Below, in pieces: positions 56,485 through 64,000 of a DNA stretch of 64,000 nt; positions within the stretch are counted from its first letter, which is position 1; the number at the start of each line of letters is the position of its first letter. A model generated the notes under the pieces. It was not told the origin of the DNA. It made no database searches and saw nothing but the letters and a program-made list of their open reading frames with translations. The translations under genes and the position numbers were made by a program. Source of the DNA: Labedaea rhizosphaerae (GTDB taxonomy: Bacteria; Actinomycetota; Actinomycetes; Mycobacteriales; Pseudonocardiaceae); assembly GCF_004362825.1 (NCBI RefSeq), contig NZ_SNXZ01000006.1, forward strand, positions 372,001 to 436,000, read 5' to 3'.

Positions 56485-58261
56485 GGTAATACCAGTTCTC
56501 GGGGTTGATCATCCCGTACGGGTTGACCGGTCCGAAGCCGCCGAGGGTGTTGGCGACCTCGAACAGCCGGATCGGGAAGTTCGGCGTGAAGATCACCGGC
56601 GCTTCCCGGGCGATGAACTCCTGGTACTCGTGGAAGACGGCCGGGTCGTCGGAGGTGACCGTCTTCGCGATCAGCGCGTCGGCGCGCGAGTCGGTGTAGT
56701 GGCCGAAGTTGCCGCCGGCGTTGGTGCTGAACAGGATCTCGCCGGTCGGGTGGTGGTAGGCCCAGCCGCCGTTCCAGCAGGTGAGCTCCCACAGGCACGC
56801 GTTGTCCTCGCTGGGCACGCAGGGCGCGTCCTCCCAGACCAGGATCGACCCGTAGACCTCTTCGAGCACCATGTCGATGCCCGCCGCCGCACAGTCCACT
56901 TTGTACTGCTCCATCAGCCGGGTCAGCGCGGGGCGGCCCTCGACGTAGCGCATCAGCACGGTGAGCTTCTCGCCCGCGGGCACCCCCGCCTTGTCCGCGT
57001 CCACGCAGACTGCCGGGAACACGCCGGTGTCCCAGCCGTTCTCCGCCAGCAACGCCTTGGCGCGCGCCGGGTCGAAGGGGTGCGGCCCGCTGCCGGTGCG
57101 CAGCGACGGCGCCGTGTGCTCGCTCGGCGGGTACATCGGCACCGGGCCGTTCTGCCGGTAGGCACGACCCTGGTAGATGTCGCGGACCGCGGAGTCCTGG
57201 TCCAGGCACTTCGCCAGCGCCTGGCGGAAGTACGTCTGGGCGAACAACTTCCCCTTCCACGTGGGGTTGTTGTAGTTCAGGCAGAAGTACCGGATGCAGT
57301 ACGCGGTCTGCGGCACCAGCGTGAAGTGCTCGCCGATCGGGTTCTCGCCGGGGTCGGTCGGGTTGGCCACGCGGTCGGTCGCCATGGACAGCGGCAGGTA
57401 GCCGACCTGGAACTCGCCCCGCTGCAGCTTGTCGAACTGCTCCTCGTCGGAGAACGTCGGCACCTGGCGGAACTCGTCGAGGTGCGCCTTGCTCGGGCCC
57501 GAGTAGTGCTCGTTGGGCACGAACGTGACCAGACCGTCCTCTGTGTACTCCTTCAACCGCCACGGCCCGCTGACGACGCTCCAGATCGGACTGGACGCCC
57601 ACCGGGTGCGGTGCGCGTTGCCCTCGTCGGTGTGGTCGCCCTGCTCTTCCATCAGGAAGTCGTAGACGGCCTCGACCTCGGCGACGTCGAGGTCGCGCAG
57701 GCTGGCCGAGGCGTTGGCCGGGCCGTCCTTGGTCTGGTCCCACGCCTTGGGCAGCGGGGTGATCGTCGAGAGCTGGTTGTAGAGCATCCAGTGCTGCGAG
57801 TACTTCTTGTCGAACTCGAAGTACAGCGTGTCCTCGGCGACCTTGCCGTAGTCGGTGCAGAAGTCGGGGAAGTAGCCCGGCACGTACTCGCCGTACTTGT
57901 CGCCCTTGACTCGCATCAGGTTCACCCAGAACAGCACGTTGTCCGCGCACAGGGTCTCGCCGTTGGACCATTTCCAGGGCTTGACCTTGATCGTGCAGCG
58001 CAGCCCGTCCTCGCTCCACACCGGCGCCTCGCCGATGGAGTTCGACCAGTCGACGCTGGGCGTCCCGTCGCTGCCGAAGTAGAACAGCGGCCGGTACATC
58101 AGCATCTGGAACTCGATGATGTTGCGTGTGCCCATGCGCTCGGCCGGGGTGAACGGGAAGATCACCGCGGGTGGGAAGCCCGGCGCGCACGCCCAGGTGA
58201 CGATGCCGCCCTTGCGCGGCTTGCCGTCCCGGACGGTGGTGGGCTCGACGGTCGCGGTCAT
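56474..58261 (-). CDS. Family-5 substrate-binding-protein homologue without signal peptide
   Basis: This 595-residue protein has the fold of oligopeptide/nickel ABC binding proteins (SBP_bac_5): KGGIVTWACAPGFPPAVIFPF, MLMYRPLFYFGSDGTPSVDWS, FRQALAKCLDQDSAVRDIYQGR. The N-terminus is hydrophilic and goes straight into the fold, with no signal peptide or lipobox, and no ABC permeases are nearby. It may act in the cytoplasm, as a carrier or an enzyme built on this fold. The ATG overlaps the stop of the upstream gene. Confidence 0.82.
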   Translation of the reverse strand: MTATVEPTTVRDGKPRKGGIVTWACAPGFPPAVIFPFTPAERMGTRNIIEFQMLMYRPLFYFGSDGTPSVDWSNSIGEAPVWSEDGLRCTIKVKPWKWSNGETLCADNVLFWVNLMRVKGDKYGEYVPGYFPDFCTDYGKVAEDTLYFEFDKKYSQHWMLYNQLSTITPLPKAWDQTKDGPANASASLRDLDVAEVEAVYDFLMEEQGDHTDEGNAHRTRWASSPIWSVVSGPWRLKEYTEDGLVTFVPNEHYSGPSKAHLDEFRQVPTFSDEEQFDKLQRGEFQVGYLPLSMATDRVANPTDPGENPIGEHFTLVPQTAYCIRYFCLNYNNPTWKGKLFAQTYFRQALAKCLDQDSAVRDIYQGRAYRQNGPVPMYPPSEHTAPSLRTGSGPHPFDPARAKALLAENGWDTGVFPAVCVDADKAGVPAGEKLTVLMRYVEGRPALTRLMEQYKVDCAAAGIDMVLEEVYGSILVWEDAPCVPSEDNACLWELTCWNGGWAYHHPTGEILFSTNAGGNFGHYTDSRADALIAKTVTSDDPAVFHEYQEFIAREAPVIFTPNFPIRLFEVANTLGGFGPVNPYGMINPENWYYLED

Positions 58262-58629
58262 GAACCAGTCCTCACGGTCTGCGCGGGGATTTCGGCAGGC
58301 AGTTCTTCGATCACGGAGACGCCACTGGACTCGTGGGCGCCGTAGCGTTCCCACACCTCCTCCAGCCGGACGCGGCCGTCGTCGAGCAGGTGCGGGGTGG
58401 ACGCGCAGTGCCCGGAGATCACGTCGCCGTCCTCGTTCACCATGCAGTAGGCGAACTCCAGGGTGCCGTCGGCGTTGACCGTGCCGGTCAGCGCGCCACG
58501 GCGGGCCTTGCCACCGAGGAACTCGCCCCAGAGCAGGTCGCCGTCCTGGTGGTACACCGCGACCCGGCTCGGGTCGGCCGAGGAGTCCTCCACCGGGTGG
58601 AACCGCTTCCCGTCATAGTTGAGAGTCAT
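58258..58629 (-). CDS. Small beta-barrel protein of the so-called N-acetylglutamate synthase family
   Basis: This 123-residue protein reads as a series of strands (LNYDGKRFHPVEDSS, VYHQDGDLLWGEFLGGKARRGALTG, GTLEFAYCMVNEDGDVISGHC). It resembles small bacterial proteins often labelled n-acetylglutamate synthase but lacking a GNAT fold, so the name is doubtful; a lipocalin-like ligand-binding barrel is more plausible. ATGA overlaps at both ends place it firmly in the operon. Confidence 0.65.
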   Translation of the reverse strand: MTLNYDGKRFHPVEDSSADPSRVAVYHQDGDLLWGEFLGGKARRGALTGTVNADGTLEFAYCMVNEDGDVISGHCASTPHLLDDGRVRLEEVWERYGAHESSGVSVIEELPAEIPAQTVRTGS

Positions 58630-58793
58630 CGCGTGTCTCCCGGACCAGGGCGGAGTTCCAAGGTGCACTGTTCCGCCGCCCCGGAATTTCCGGAAGCGGT
58701 TGCGTTGCGTTGGCGCTGACCAGTTGACAGCGCGTCCGTGGCCGGGTTGCGTCCCGTTCCCCTTGGCCGCCGGTTCGGAGTTGCTCCAGTCAT
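58626..58793 (-). CDS. 55-residue mini-ORF ending in a copy of the upstream enzyme's tail
   Basis: This short gene starts at an ATG overlapping the dimethylargininase-type stop (ATGA) and ends overlapping the next start (ATGA), so the operon's coupling passes through it. The first 40 residues are low-complexity, Thr/Arg/Asn-rich. The last residues, CTLELRPGPGDTR, repeat the enzyme's C-terminus CTLELRPGPGAVK, and the underlying DNA (58634-58660 and 58802-58828) is also repeated. It may be a duplication scar read as a spacer, or a real small peptide. Confidence 0.45.
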   Translation of the reverse strand: MTGATPNRRPRGTGRNPATDALSTGQRQRNATASGNSGAAEQCTLELRPGPGDTR

Positions 58794-59650
58794 TTCACAG
58801 CTCCCGGACCAGGGCGGAGTTCGAGCGTGCAGCATTTCGCGCTGCCGCCGGACTTCATGAGCTCGGAGAGGTCGACGCCGATCGGCACGAAGCCGCGGGC
58901 CCACAACTGGTCGATCAGCCCGGTCGCCTGCTCGGCGAGCAGCACGTGCCGGCCGTCGGAGACGGCGTTGAGGCCGAACACCGCGGCGTCGTGCTCGTCG
59001 GCGAGGATCGCGTCCGGGTAGAGCCGGGCCAGCGTCGCCTGGCTGTCGGCCGAGAACGCGGCGGGGAAGTACATGATGGTGTCGCCGTCGAGCACGGCCA
59101 GCGCGGTGTCGAGGTGGTAGAACCGCGGGTCCACAAGGGACAGCGAGATCACCTCGCGGCGGAAGAACTCCGCCGCCTCGGTGTGCGAGCGCACGTCGGT
59201 GCGGAAACCCGTGCCCGCGAGGATGCGCGACGAGGTGACCAGGTAGTCGCCCTCGCCCTCGTTGACGTGGTACGCGTCGCGGGTGAGGTATCCGTGCTCG
59301 CGGAACCACTCCAGGTACGCCGGTCCCTCGGGCTGGCGCTGGGCGTGGCGGAACTTCGCCGACAGCACCCGCCCGTCCACGACGGTCGCGCCGTTGGCCG
59401 CGAACACCATGTCGGGCAGCCCGCCGCGCGGCGGGATCTGCTCGACCTGGTGGCCCAGCCCGAGGTACAGGCTGCGCAGCCGTTCCCACTGCACCATCGC
59501 GAGGCTCTGGTCGGTGGGCTTCTCCGGGTGCATCCACGGGTTGATGGAGTAGGTGACGTCGAAATGCGCCGGTGGGCACATCAGGTAACGGCGGGGTCGT
59601 GCCACGCGCACCGGTCTGGTCGCGGGCGCCGCGCTCGTGCTCGGTAACAC
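58790..59650 (-). CDS. Dimethylargininase/arginine dihydrolase-type hydrolase
   Basis: This 286-residue protein of the amidinotransferase fold has DMVFAANGATVVDG, EGEGDYLVTSS, the catalytic His in FYHLDTALAVLDGD, and a catalytic Cys in SAKCCTLEL (Cys273 or Cys274). Such enzymes turn arginine derivatives into citrulline or ornithine. Here it could supply ornithine as substrate of the N-monooxygenase, or tailor a guanidine in the product. GAGAGGA precedes the GTG at 59650. Confidence 0.82.
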   Translation of the reverse strand: MLPSTSAAPATRPVRVARPRRYLMCPPAHFDVTYSINPWMHPEKPTDQSLAMVQWERLRSLYLGLGHQVEQIPPRGGLPDMVFAANGATVVDGRVLSAKFRHAQRQPEGPAYLEWFREHGYLTRDAYHVNEGEGDYLVTSSRILAGTGFRTDVRSHTEAAEFFRREVISLSLVDPRFYHLDTALAVLDGDTIMYFPAAFSADSQATLARLYPDAILADEHDAAVFGLNAVSDGRHVLLAEQATGLIDQLWARGFVPIGVDLSELMKSGGSAKCCTLELRPGPGAVK

Positions 59651-59690
59651 GGGGGTCCTCTCGTGTGTGGGCAGCGGGTTGGCCGGCGCG

Positions 59691-60932
59691 CTACTGGAAG
59701 TCGACGGTGATCTTCTCGGCGAAGTCGTTCATCAGGTTCACGGCGTCCTCTTCGGACTCACCGGTCGTGCCGAGGAAGCCGATGATCGTGTTGCCGTCGG
59801 GTGGCCTGCGGATCAGGTCGCCCTTGCTGGCGGTGATCTTCAGCAGGAACGCGCGGTCGGAGTTCGCGACCTCGTCCGGCACGTTCACCTTCTCGACCAC
59901 GCCCGCGTCGGAGATCAGGCACATGGACGCGGTGTGCACGCCGGTCGGGGTGAAGTGGCGCACGTTCGGCTTGCGGCTGAGCCCGACGTCGACCACCGCG
60001 GCGATCGGGTCGTAGTCGGCGGTGATGCGGGCGATCATGTCCAGGCCACCGCCACCGACGCGGGCCGCGATCTCCAGCAGGTACGGCTTGCCCTCGTGGA
60101 AGCGGACTTCCGCGTGCATGGCGCTGCGCCGCAGGCCCTGCGCGTGCGCGCCCGCCTTCACGGTCTCCTGCACGGCCTTGATGTCCTCGGGGGACAGGTT
60201 GGTCGGCGCGTGGTGGATGTCGTCGTCGAAGTTGTCGCCCTCCATGGTGATCCGGTCGACGAACGAGCCGAGGTACACCTCGTCGTCCCACGCGAGCGCT
60301 TCCATCAGGAACTCGCGACCGTCCAAGAAGGACTCGACCAGGATGCCGACCGGGCCCATGTCGATGCCGTCGGCTTCGGAGTTGACCCAGAACAGGTTCT
60401 TGAGACCTTCGTGGGCCTGGGTGAACCGCTCGTCCATCTGCGCGTCGTCGTGCACCTTGAACACCAGGTGCGAGCCGGCGCCCAGGGTCGGCTTGATGAT
60501 GACGGGGTAGCCGAACTCGTTCGCCGTCGCCTTCGCCTCGGCCAGGTCGTGCACGAGCCGGTAGTTCGGGATCGGCGCGCCCGCCTTCTCGTGCGACTGG
60601 CGCATCAGGAACTTGTTGCGGCTGTTGAGCGCCGCCTCGACACCGATGCCGGGCAGGCCGAGGGCTTCGGCGATGGCCGCGACGGCGACCACCGCGGCCT
60701 CGGAGAAGGTGATCACGCCGTCGAAGTGCTCGGTGGCGTGCCACTCCTTGGCCGTGGCGATCATCTCGTCGAGGTTCTTGTTGCCGACCAGCCGGTACTT
60801 CTCGGCCGGCCAGAAGTCCTCCGTGCCCTCACCGTTGAGCACGTACAGGTCGACGCCGAGGTCGAGCACCTGCTGGTAGCGCGAGTGGTAGTACTTCAGG
60901 TACTGCCGGGTCTCGATCGTGAGCAGCTTCAT
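59691..60932 (-). CDS. ATP-grasp carboxylate-amine ligase 2
   Basis: This 413-residue ligase has the ATP-grasp elements YPVIIKPTLGAGSHLVFKV, VGILVESFLDGREFLMEALAW and PYLLEIAARVGGGGLDMI, and a C-terminal domain with SDAGVVEKVNVPDEV. It resembles the L-amino-acid-ligase/carnosine-synthase-like group. With the first ATP-grasp enzyme it can make a two-bond product, such as a tripeptide-like scaffold, without an NRPS. The start overlaps the MetRS-like gene stop (ATGA). Confidence 0.88.
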   Translation of the reverse strand: MKLLTIETRQYLKYYHSRYQQVLDLGVDLYVLNGEGTEDFWPAEKYRLVGNKNLDEMIATAKEWHATEHFDGVITFSEAAVVAVAAIAEALGLPGIGVEAALNSRNKFLMRQSHEKAGAPIPNYRLVHDLAEAKATANEFGYPVIIKPTLGAGSHLVFKVHDDAQMDERFTQAHEGLKNLFWVNSEADGIDMGPVGILVESFLDGREFLMEALAWDDEVYLGSFVDRITMEGDNFDDDIHHAPTNLSPEDIKAVQETVKAGAHAQGLRRSAMHAEVRFHEGKPYLLEIAARVGGGGLDMIARITADYDPIAAVVDVGLSRKPNVRHFTPTGVHTASMCLISDAGVVEKVNVPDEVANSDRAFLLKITASKGDLIRRPPDGNTIIGFLGTTGESEEDAVNLMNDFAEKITVDFQ

Positions 60933-62503
60933 GGGTTGGTTCCTGACTCGATCGTGGGGAGGGCGGGGAAGCGCACCGGCGCGATCTCGTGCGGGAGTTC
61001 CGCGTCGAGGTCCGGAGTGATCCCCTCGGTGGTGTCCACGAAGAACGGCGACGCGCACGCGAGCAAGGTGCGCAACTCGAGCATCAGGTCGCCCAGCGCC
61101 TCCTTGCTGTCCACATCAGACACCGCGGCCCGCAACCGGCCCACCTGCGCGAGCACGGTCTCCGCCGCGCGGCCCAGGCTCAGGTGCTCGAGCCGGAAGC
61201 ACAGCTTCACCCGCTCGATCACCGCGCGGGCCCGGCCGCGGCCGCGCTCGGTGGTCGGCAGCACCGTGCCGTCCGGCAGGTCGGCGACCGCACGCTCCAC
61301 CGCTTCCGCCAGCTCGTTCCACGGCCGCACCAACCGGGTGGTGGTGATGTGGTCCATGGTCGAGCGGTTGAAGTTGGTCCGCTGGAACTCCGGACCGGTC
61401 AGCGCCAGGTAGAACCGGACGAGGTCGCGCGGCACGTCGGCGAGCAGGTCCGCGCCCCACACCAGGTGGCCGCGGCTGGTGGAGAACTTCTCGCCGTCCA
61501 GGTCGTAGAACTCGTTCACGACGTTGGCCGAGGGCAGCACGTACTTGCCGTCGTGGGCCATCAGCAGCACCAGGTCGAGCACGCCCCAGTGGCACACGTT
61601 GTCGAAGCCGTGGAAGTAGATCAGCTCCGGGTTCGTCTCGGCCAGCCACGGCGTGTCCACGTCGCCGGTCGCGCCGAGCGACCACCACGTGCTGTAGATC
61701 GACGCCGGCATGGCCTCGATCCACGGGTACACGATCTGACCGGGCGTGTCCTCGAACGGGGAGTCGACGCCCCACGTGCCGGGCACGGTCACCGGGTAGT
61801 CCGGCAACGGCCCGGACAGCAGCTCGTCGATCAGCTGCTTGGGGTGCGGGCGCCACACCGCGGCGTGCTCGGCGTAGTACGCCGTCAGCCGCTCGCGGTA
61901 CCGCTCCAGCGGCAGCACGTAGATCGTGACTTCCCGCATCTCGATCGGGTCGTCGGGATCCATTGTGGACCGCGGGTCGAGCAGCTCGTCGAAGTTGTTC
62001 GGGTGCCCGCAGCCCTCGCAGACCCCGCCGCAGCTGCCCGCGTAGCAGGCCGGGCAGACGCCGCTGACCAGGCCGTCGTACAGGTACATGCCGGCCTTGG
62101 TGGCATAGGGCATCTTCAGCGTGCGCTTCTCGAACTTGCCCGCGTCGCGCAGCTCCGTCACGAAGCGCTGCACGGTTTCGCGGTACGTGTCGTCGATCGG
62201 CGGCAGGCCCCGGTTGACGTTGCCGAGCATCGCGCCCATGGCCTCGTAGGTGTGCCCGATCTCGCTGGTCGACTTGTCGACGAGGACCTGCTTGGGCAGG
62301 CCGAGCCGGTTCGCCGACGTGATCACGTAGCTCTGGCTGTCGTCCGTGCACGTGGTGTAGACGACCGGGCGGCCGGTGGCCCGCAGGTAGCGGGCGTAGA
62401 TGTCGGCCGACAGGTACGGGCCCGCGAGGTGGCCCACGTGCAGGTCGCCGTTGGAGGTCGGCGTCGCCGGGATGATGACGACCGGCCGGGTGGCGTCGGT
62501 CAT
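60929..62503 (-). CDS. Methionyl-tRNA-synthetase-like protein, putative hydrazine synthetase subunit
   Basis: This 524-residue class I synthetase-like protein has the HIGH-equivalent HVGH (22-25) and the KMSKS-equivalent KFSTS (338-342), so ATP activation of a carboxylate looks intact. Zinc-knuckle cysteines lie at 149, 152, 157, 161 and 164. The anticodon-binding part is short. In known hydrazine synthetases such a domain is fused to a cupin and ester-links an amino acid to an N-hydroxylated Lys/Orn. The cupin gene directly upstream overlaps it by 4 nt. Housekeeping MetRS is less likely in this operon. Confidence 0.85.
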   Translation of the reverse strand: MTDATRPVVIIPATPTSNGDLHVGHLAGPYLSADIYARYLRATGRPVVYTTCTDDSQSYVITSANRLGLPKQVLVDKSTSEIGHTYEAMGAMLGNVNRGLPPIDDTYRETVQRFVTELRDAGKFEKRTLKMPYATKAGMYLYDGLVSGVCPACYAGSCGGVCEGCGHPNNFDELLDPRSTMDPDDPIEMREVTIYVLPLERYRERLTAYYAEHAAVWRPHPKQLIDELLSGPLPDYPVTVPGTWGVDSPFEDTPGQIVYPWIEAMPASIYSTWWSLGATGDVDTPWLAETNPELIYFHGFDNVCHWGVLDLVLLMAHDGKYVLPSANVVNEFYDLDGEKFSTSRGHLVWGADLLADVPRDLVRFYLALTGPEFQRTNFNRSTMDHITTTRLVRPWNELAEAVERAVADLPDGTVLPTTERGRGRARAVIERVKLCFRLEHLSLGRAAETVLAQVGRLRAAVSDVDSKEALGDLMLELRTLLACASPFFVDTTEGITPDLDAELPHEIAPVRFPALPTIESGTNP

Positions 62504-62883
62504 GTGGTCGCCTTCTCCGCCGTTTCCGCGTGGCGCGCGGCGAACCGCTCGCCCATCTCGGCGTCCCACCAGATCGAGTAGAACTGGAAGTCGGCATCGC
62601 CGTTGTTCACGACCTGGTGGCGCTCGTGCGGGGTGAAGTGCACGATGTCGCCCGCGACGAAAGGCGTGGTGCCCGCGTCGGTGATGATCTCGGCCGCGCC
62701 GGTCATCGCGACCCAGATCTCGTACTCGTGGTGGCCGTGCGCGCCGGACTCCGCACCCGGGTGCACGACGCACCAGGAGGCCTCGAACGGCGCGTTCAGC
62801 AGCTCCCACGGCAGCAGCCGCTGCGCACGCAAACCGTTGTCGGGCTTGAGGTTTTCCCGGTCGAGCGGGTGGATCTCCATCAT
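62500..62883 (-). CDS. Stand-alone cupin, putative hydrazine synthetase subunit
   Basis: This 127-residue single cupin has the full metal set HxHxxxE...H: His49, His51, Glu55 and His89 (GAHGHHEYEIW and HERHQV). In hydrazine synthetases the cupin rearranges the amino-acyl ester of an N-hydroxy amine to the N-N product and is usually fused to the MetRS-like part. Here the two are separate but co-translated (ATGA overlap). AGAGGAG lies 7 nt before the ATG at 62883. Confidence 0.85.
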   Translation of the reverse strand: MMEIHPLDRENLKPDNGLRAQRLLPWELLNAPFEASWCVVHPGAESGAHGHHEYEIWVAMTGAAEIITDAGTTPFVAGDIVHFTPHERHQVVNNGDADFQFYSIWWDAEMGERFAARHAETAEKATT

Positions 62884-62895
62884 CTGAGCACTCCT

Positions 62896-64000
62896 CTACA
62901 GCGACTGGGCGACGGCGGGCGCGGGCTCGACGCCGTTGCGCGCGATCTCGCGCGTCTGGCGCCCGGCGAGCAGGTCGGCGACGATCTCGCTGGAACGCGC
63001 GGCGAGCACGCTGATCAGCGAGTCGGCGATACCGTGCGTCGCCTCGTTCACGCCCTGCAGGTACACGCGGCCGGTGACGTTCTCGGGCAGTTGCATCCGG
63101 TAGCTGCGGTCCACGGCGACGGCGCTCGCGCCGACCTCGGCGGCCAGGTTCTGCGCCACCCTCGGCATCTCCTTGACGAAGCCGGTGCCCAGCATCACCA
63201 CGTCGCAGCGCAACTCGCTGCGACCGCCCGACTTGCGGTCGAGCAAGGTCAGCACGACCTCGTCGCCGTCGGTCTGCGCGTCCACGATCTCTGCCATGGT
63301 GATCATGGCGAGCCGCTCCTTGCCGTGCAGCTTCTCCAGGTACATCTCGCGGTACAGGTTCTCGAGCATGTGCGGGGCGAGCCCGGAGTAGTTGGTCCGG
63401 TGCATCTCGCGCAGCAGTTGCTCGCGCGCCTCGGGCAGCGCGCCGTGGAACTCGTCGACGAAGGACGGGTAGAACAGCTCGTTGGTGAACTTGCTGCTCT
63501 CGTAGCCGTTCAGGCCGATGGAGCGCATCACCATGGTGAGCTGGGCCTTGGGGAAGCGCTGGTGCGACGACCAGAGCATCTCCGCGGCGCTCTGCGCGCC
63601 ACCGACCACCACGATCCGGTGCTCCGCCTGCTCGTCGAGCTCGGTGACCCGGAAGGCGTACTCGGTGGAGTGGATCACCTTCTCCTTGGACACCGAGGCG
63701 AACACCTCGGGCACGTGGGCGTCGCGGCCGGCGCCGACCACGAGGTCGCGGCACGCGATCGTGGCGCCGTCGGAGAAGCCCACCAGCCAGCCGCGCACGG
63801 TCCCGTCCGCGGTGGTGTCCGCGTCGACCGACACGACCTTGCGGCCGTACTGCACCTTCACCTTGGTCAGCGAGTGCGCGACCCACTGCAGGTACCCGGA
63901 GATCTCCTGGCGGTACGGGGTGAACGTGCCGAGGTTGATGAACTCGTCCAGCCTGCCCTGCGAGTGCAGGTAGTTCAGGAACGAGAACTTGCTGCGCGGG
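62896..64000 (-). CDS. Lysine/ornithine N-monooxygenase (5' end outside window)
   Basis: The C-terminal 367 residues of a SidA/PvdA/IucD-type flavin monooxygenase are present; the frame is open to base 64000 (SKFSFLNYLHSQGRLDEFIN is at the edge), so the apparent GTG at 63861 is internal. The NADPH-binding motif is VVGGAQSAAEM and the substrate region is NYSGLAPHMLENLYREMY. It hydroxylates the side-chain amine of lysine or ornithine. Which one is not clear from sequence. It is the first visible gene of the cluster, supplying the N-OH substrate of the hydrazine-forming pair. Confidence 0.9.
   Translation of the reverse strand, partial: PRSKFSFLNYLHSQGRLDEFINLGTFTPYRQEISGYLQWVAHSLTKVKVQYGRKVVSVDADTTADGTVRGWLVGFSDGATIACRDLVVGAGRDAHVPEVFASVSKEKVIHSTEYAFRVTELDEQAEHRIVVVGGAQSAAEMLWSSHQRFPKAQLTMVMRSIGLNGYESSKFTNELFYPSFVDEFHGALPEAREQLLREMHRTNYSGLAPHMLENLYREMYLEKLHGKERLAMITMAEIVDAQTDGDEVVLTLLDRKSGGRSELRCDVVMLGTGFVKEMPRVAQNLAAEVGASAVAVDRSYRMQLPENVTGRVYLQGVNEATHGIADSLISVLAARSSEIVADLLAGRQTREIARNGVEPAPAVAQSL

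Noticed and set aside
58258-58629. N-acetylglutamate synthase
   Set aside because: The label is used for similar small proteins, but no acetyltransferase motif is visible; kept as a beta-barrel protein.
60929-62503. Housekeeping methionyl-tRNA synthetase
   Set aside because: HVGH and KFSTS are present, but the short C-terminus, operon context and cupin/N-monooxygenase neighbours favour the hydrazine-synthetase type. Not fully excluded without phylogeny.
63861-63863. GTG as start of the N-monooxygenase
   Set aside because: The frame stays open to 64000 and encodes the conserved FSFLNYLHSQGRLDEFIN segment upstream, so this is internal.
1-64000. tRNA or rRNA genes
   Set aside because: No cloverleaf-like or rRNA-conserved segment was noticed in the gaps; most gaps are too short. 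A covariance-model scan would be decisive.

Overview
This is high-GC DNA in GTG/ATG-rich, tightly packed operons. It carries a mycofactocin locus, F420-type enzymes, an IdeR-type iron box, DUF397/DUF5753 regulator pairs and many secreted RICIN- and CBM-linked hydrolases. Together these point to a filamentous actinomycete, most likely of the Pseudonocardiales (Lentzea/Saccharothrix-like). The genus is a guess.

Layout. (1) 1-3341: mycofactocin locus, with mftA-mftB-mftC-OYE oxidoreductase on the minus strand and divergent mftR; it continues beyond base 1. (2) 3.5-23.4 kb: mostly housekeeping and small accessory genes. These include a resorcylate-decarboxylase-type amidohydrolase, Ogt, a hydroxyacyl-CoA/acyl-CoA dehydrogenase pair, a sedolisin protease, an unusual zinc-ribbon SDR, an L,D-transpeptidase, an iron-box PepSY operon, epoxide hydrolase with a divergent WYL regulator, and a parS-like site. 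Two convergent gaps hold arrays of a 22-bp tandem repeat. (3) 24.2-35 kb: an alpha-glucan utilisation operon, with a LacI regulator, a sugar ABC transporter, a GH13 enzyme and two tandem GH87-like secreted enzymes. (4) 36.3-42.9 kb: a four-gene operon (GH16, GH75, GH30, GH18), every enzyme RICIN-tailed and every junction an ATGA overlap, followed by a second GH16. With region 3 it forms a set of enzymes suited to the main fungal wall polymers: alpha-1,3-, beta-1,3- and beta-1,6-glucan, chitosan and chitin. A secreted M4 protease follows.

(5) 45.5-49.8 kb: a 4.3-kb accessory block bounded by an exact 23-bp direct repeat that overlaps the 3' end of a methyltransferase gene. It holds two small HTH proteins, a serine-recombinase-like protein without the catalytic serine, an XRE-DUF5753/DUF397 pair and a DUF6461 protein. 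(6) 51.2-64 kb: a continuous minus-strand biosynthetic operon ending at a strong hairpin. It contains a Lys/Orn N-monooxygenase (cut by the window end), a stand-alone cupin, a methionyl-tRNA-synthetase-like protein, two ATP-grasp ligases, a dimethylargininase-type hydrolase, a periplasmic-binding-protein homologue without a signal peptide, an antiporter, an MFS exporter and an F420-type LLM oxidoreductase. N-hydroxylase + cupin + MetRS-like protein is the known signature of hydrazine (N-N bond) synthetases, here with the two synthetase halves split. The most likely new biology in this window is a pathway to an N-N-bonded, ATP-grasp-ligated small peptide or amino-acid derivative.
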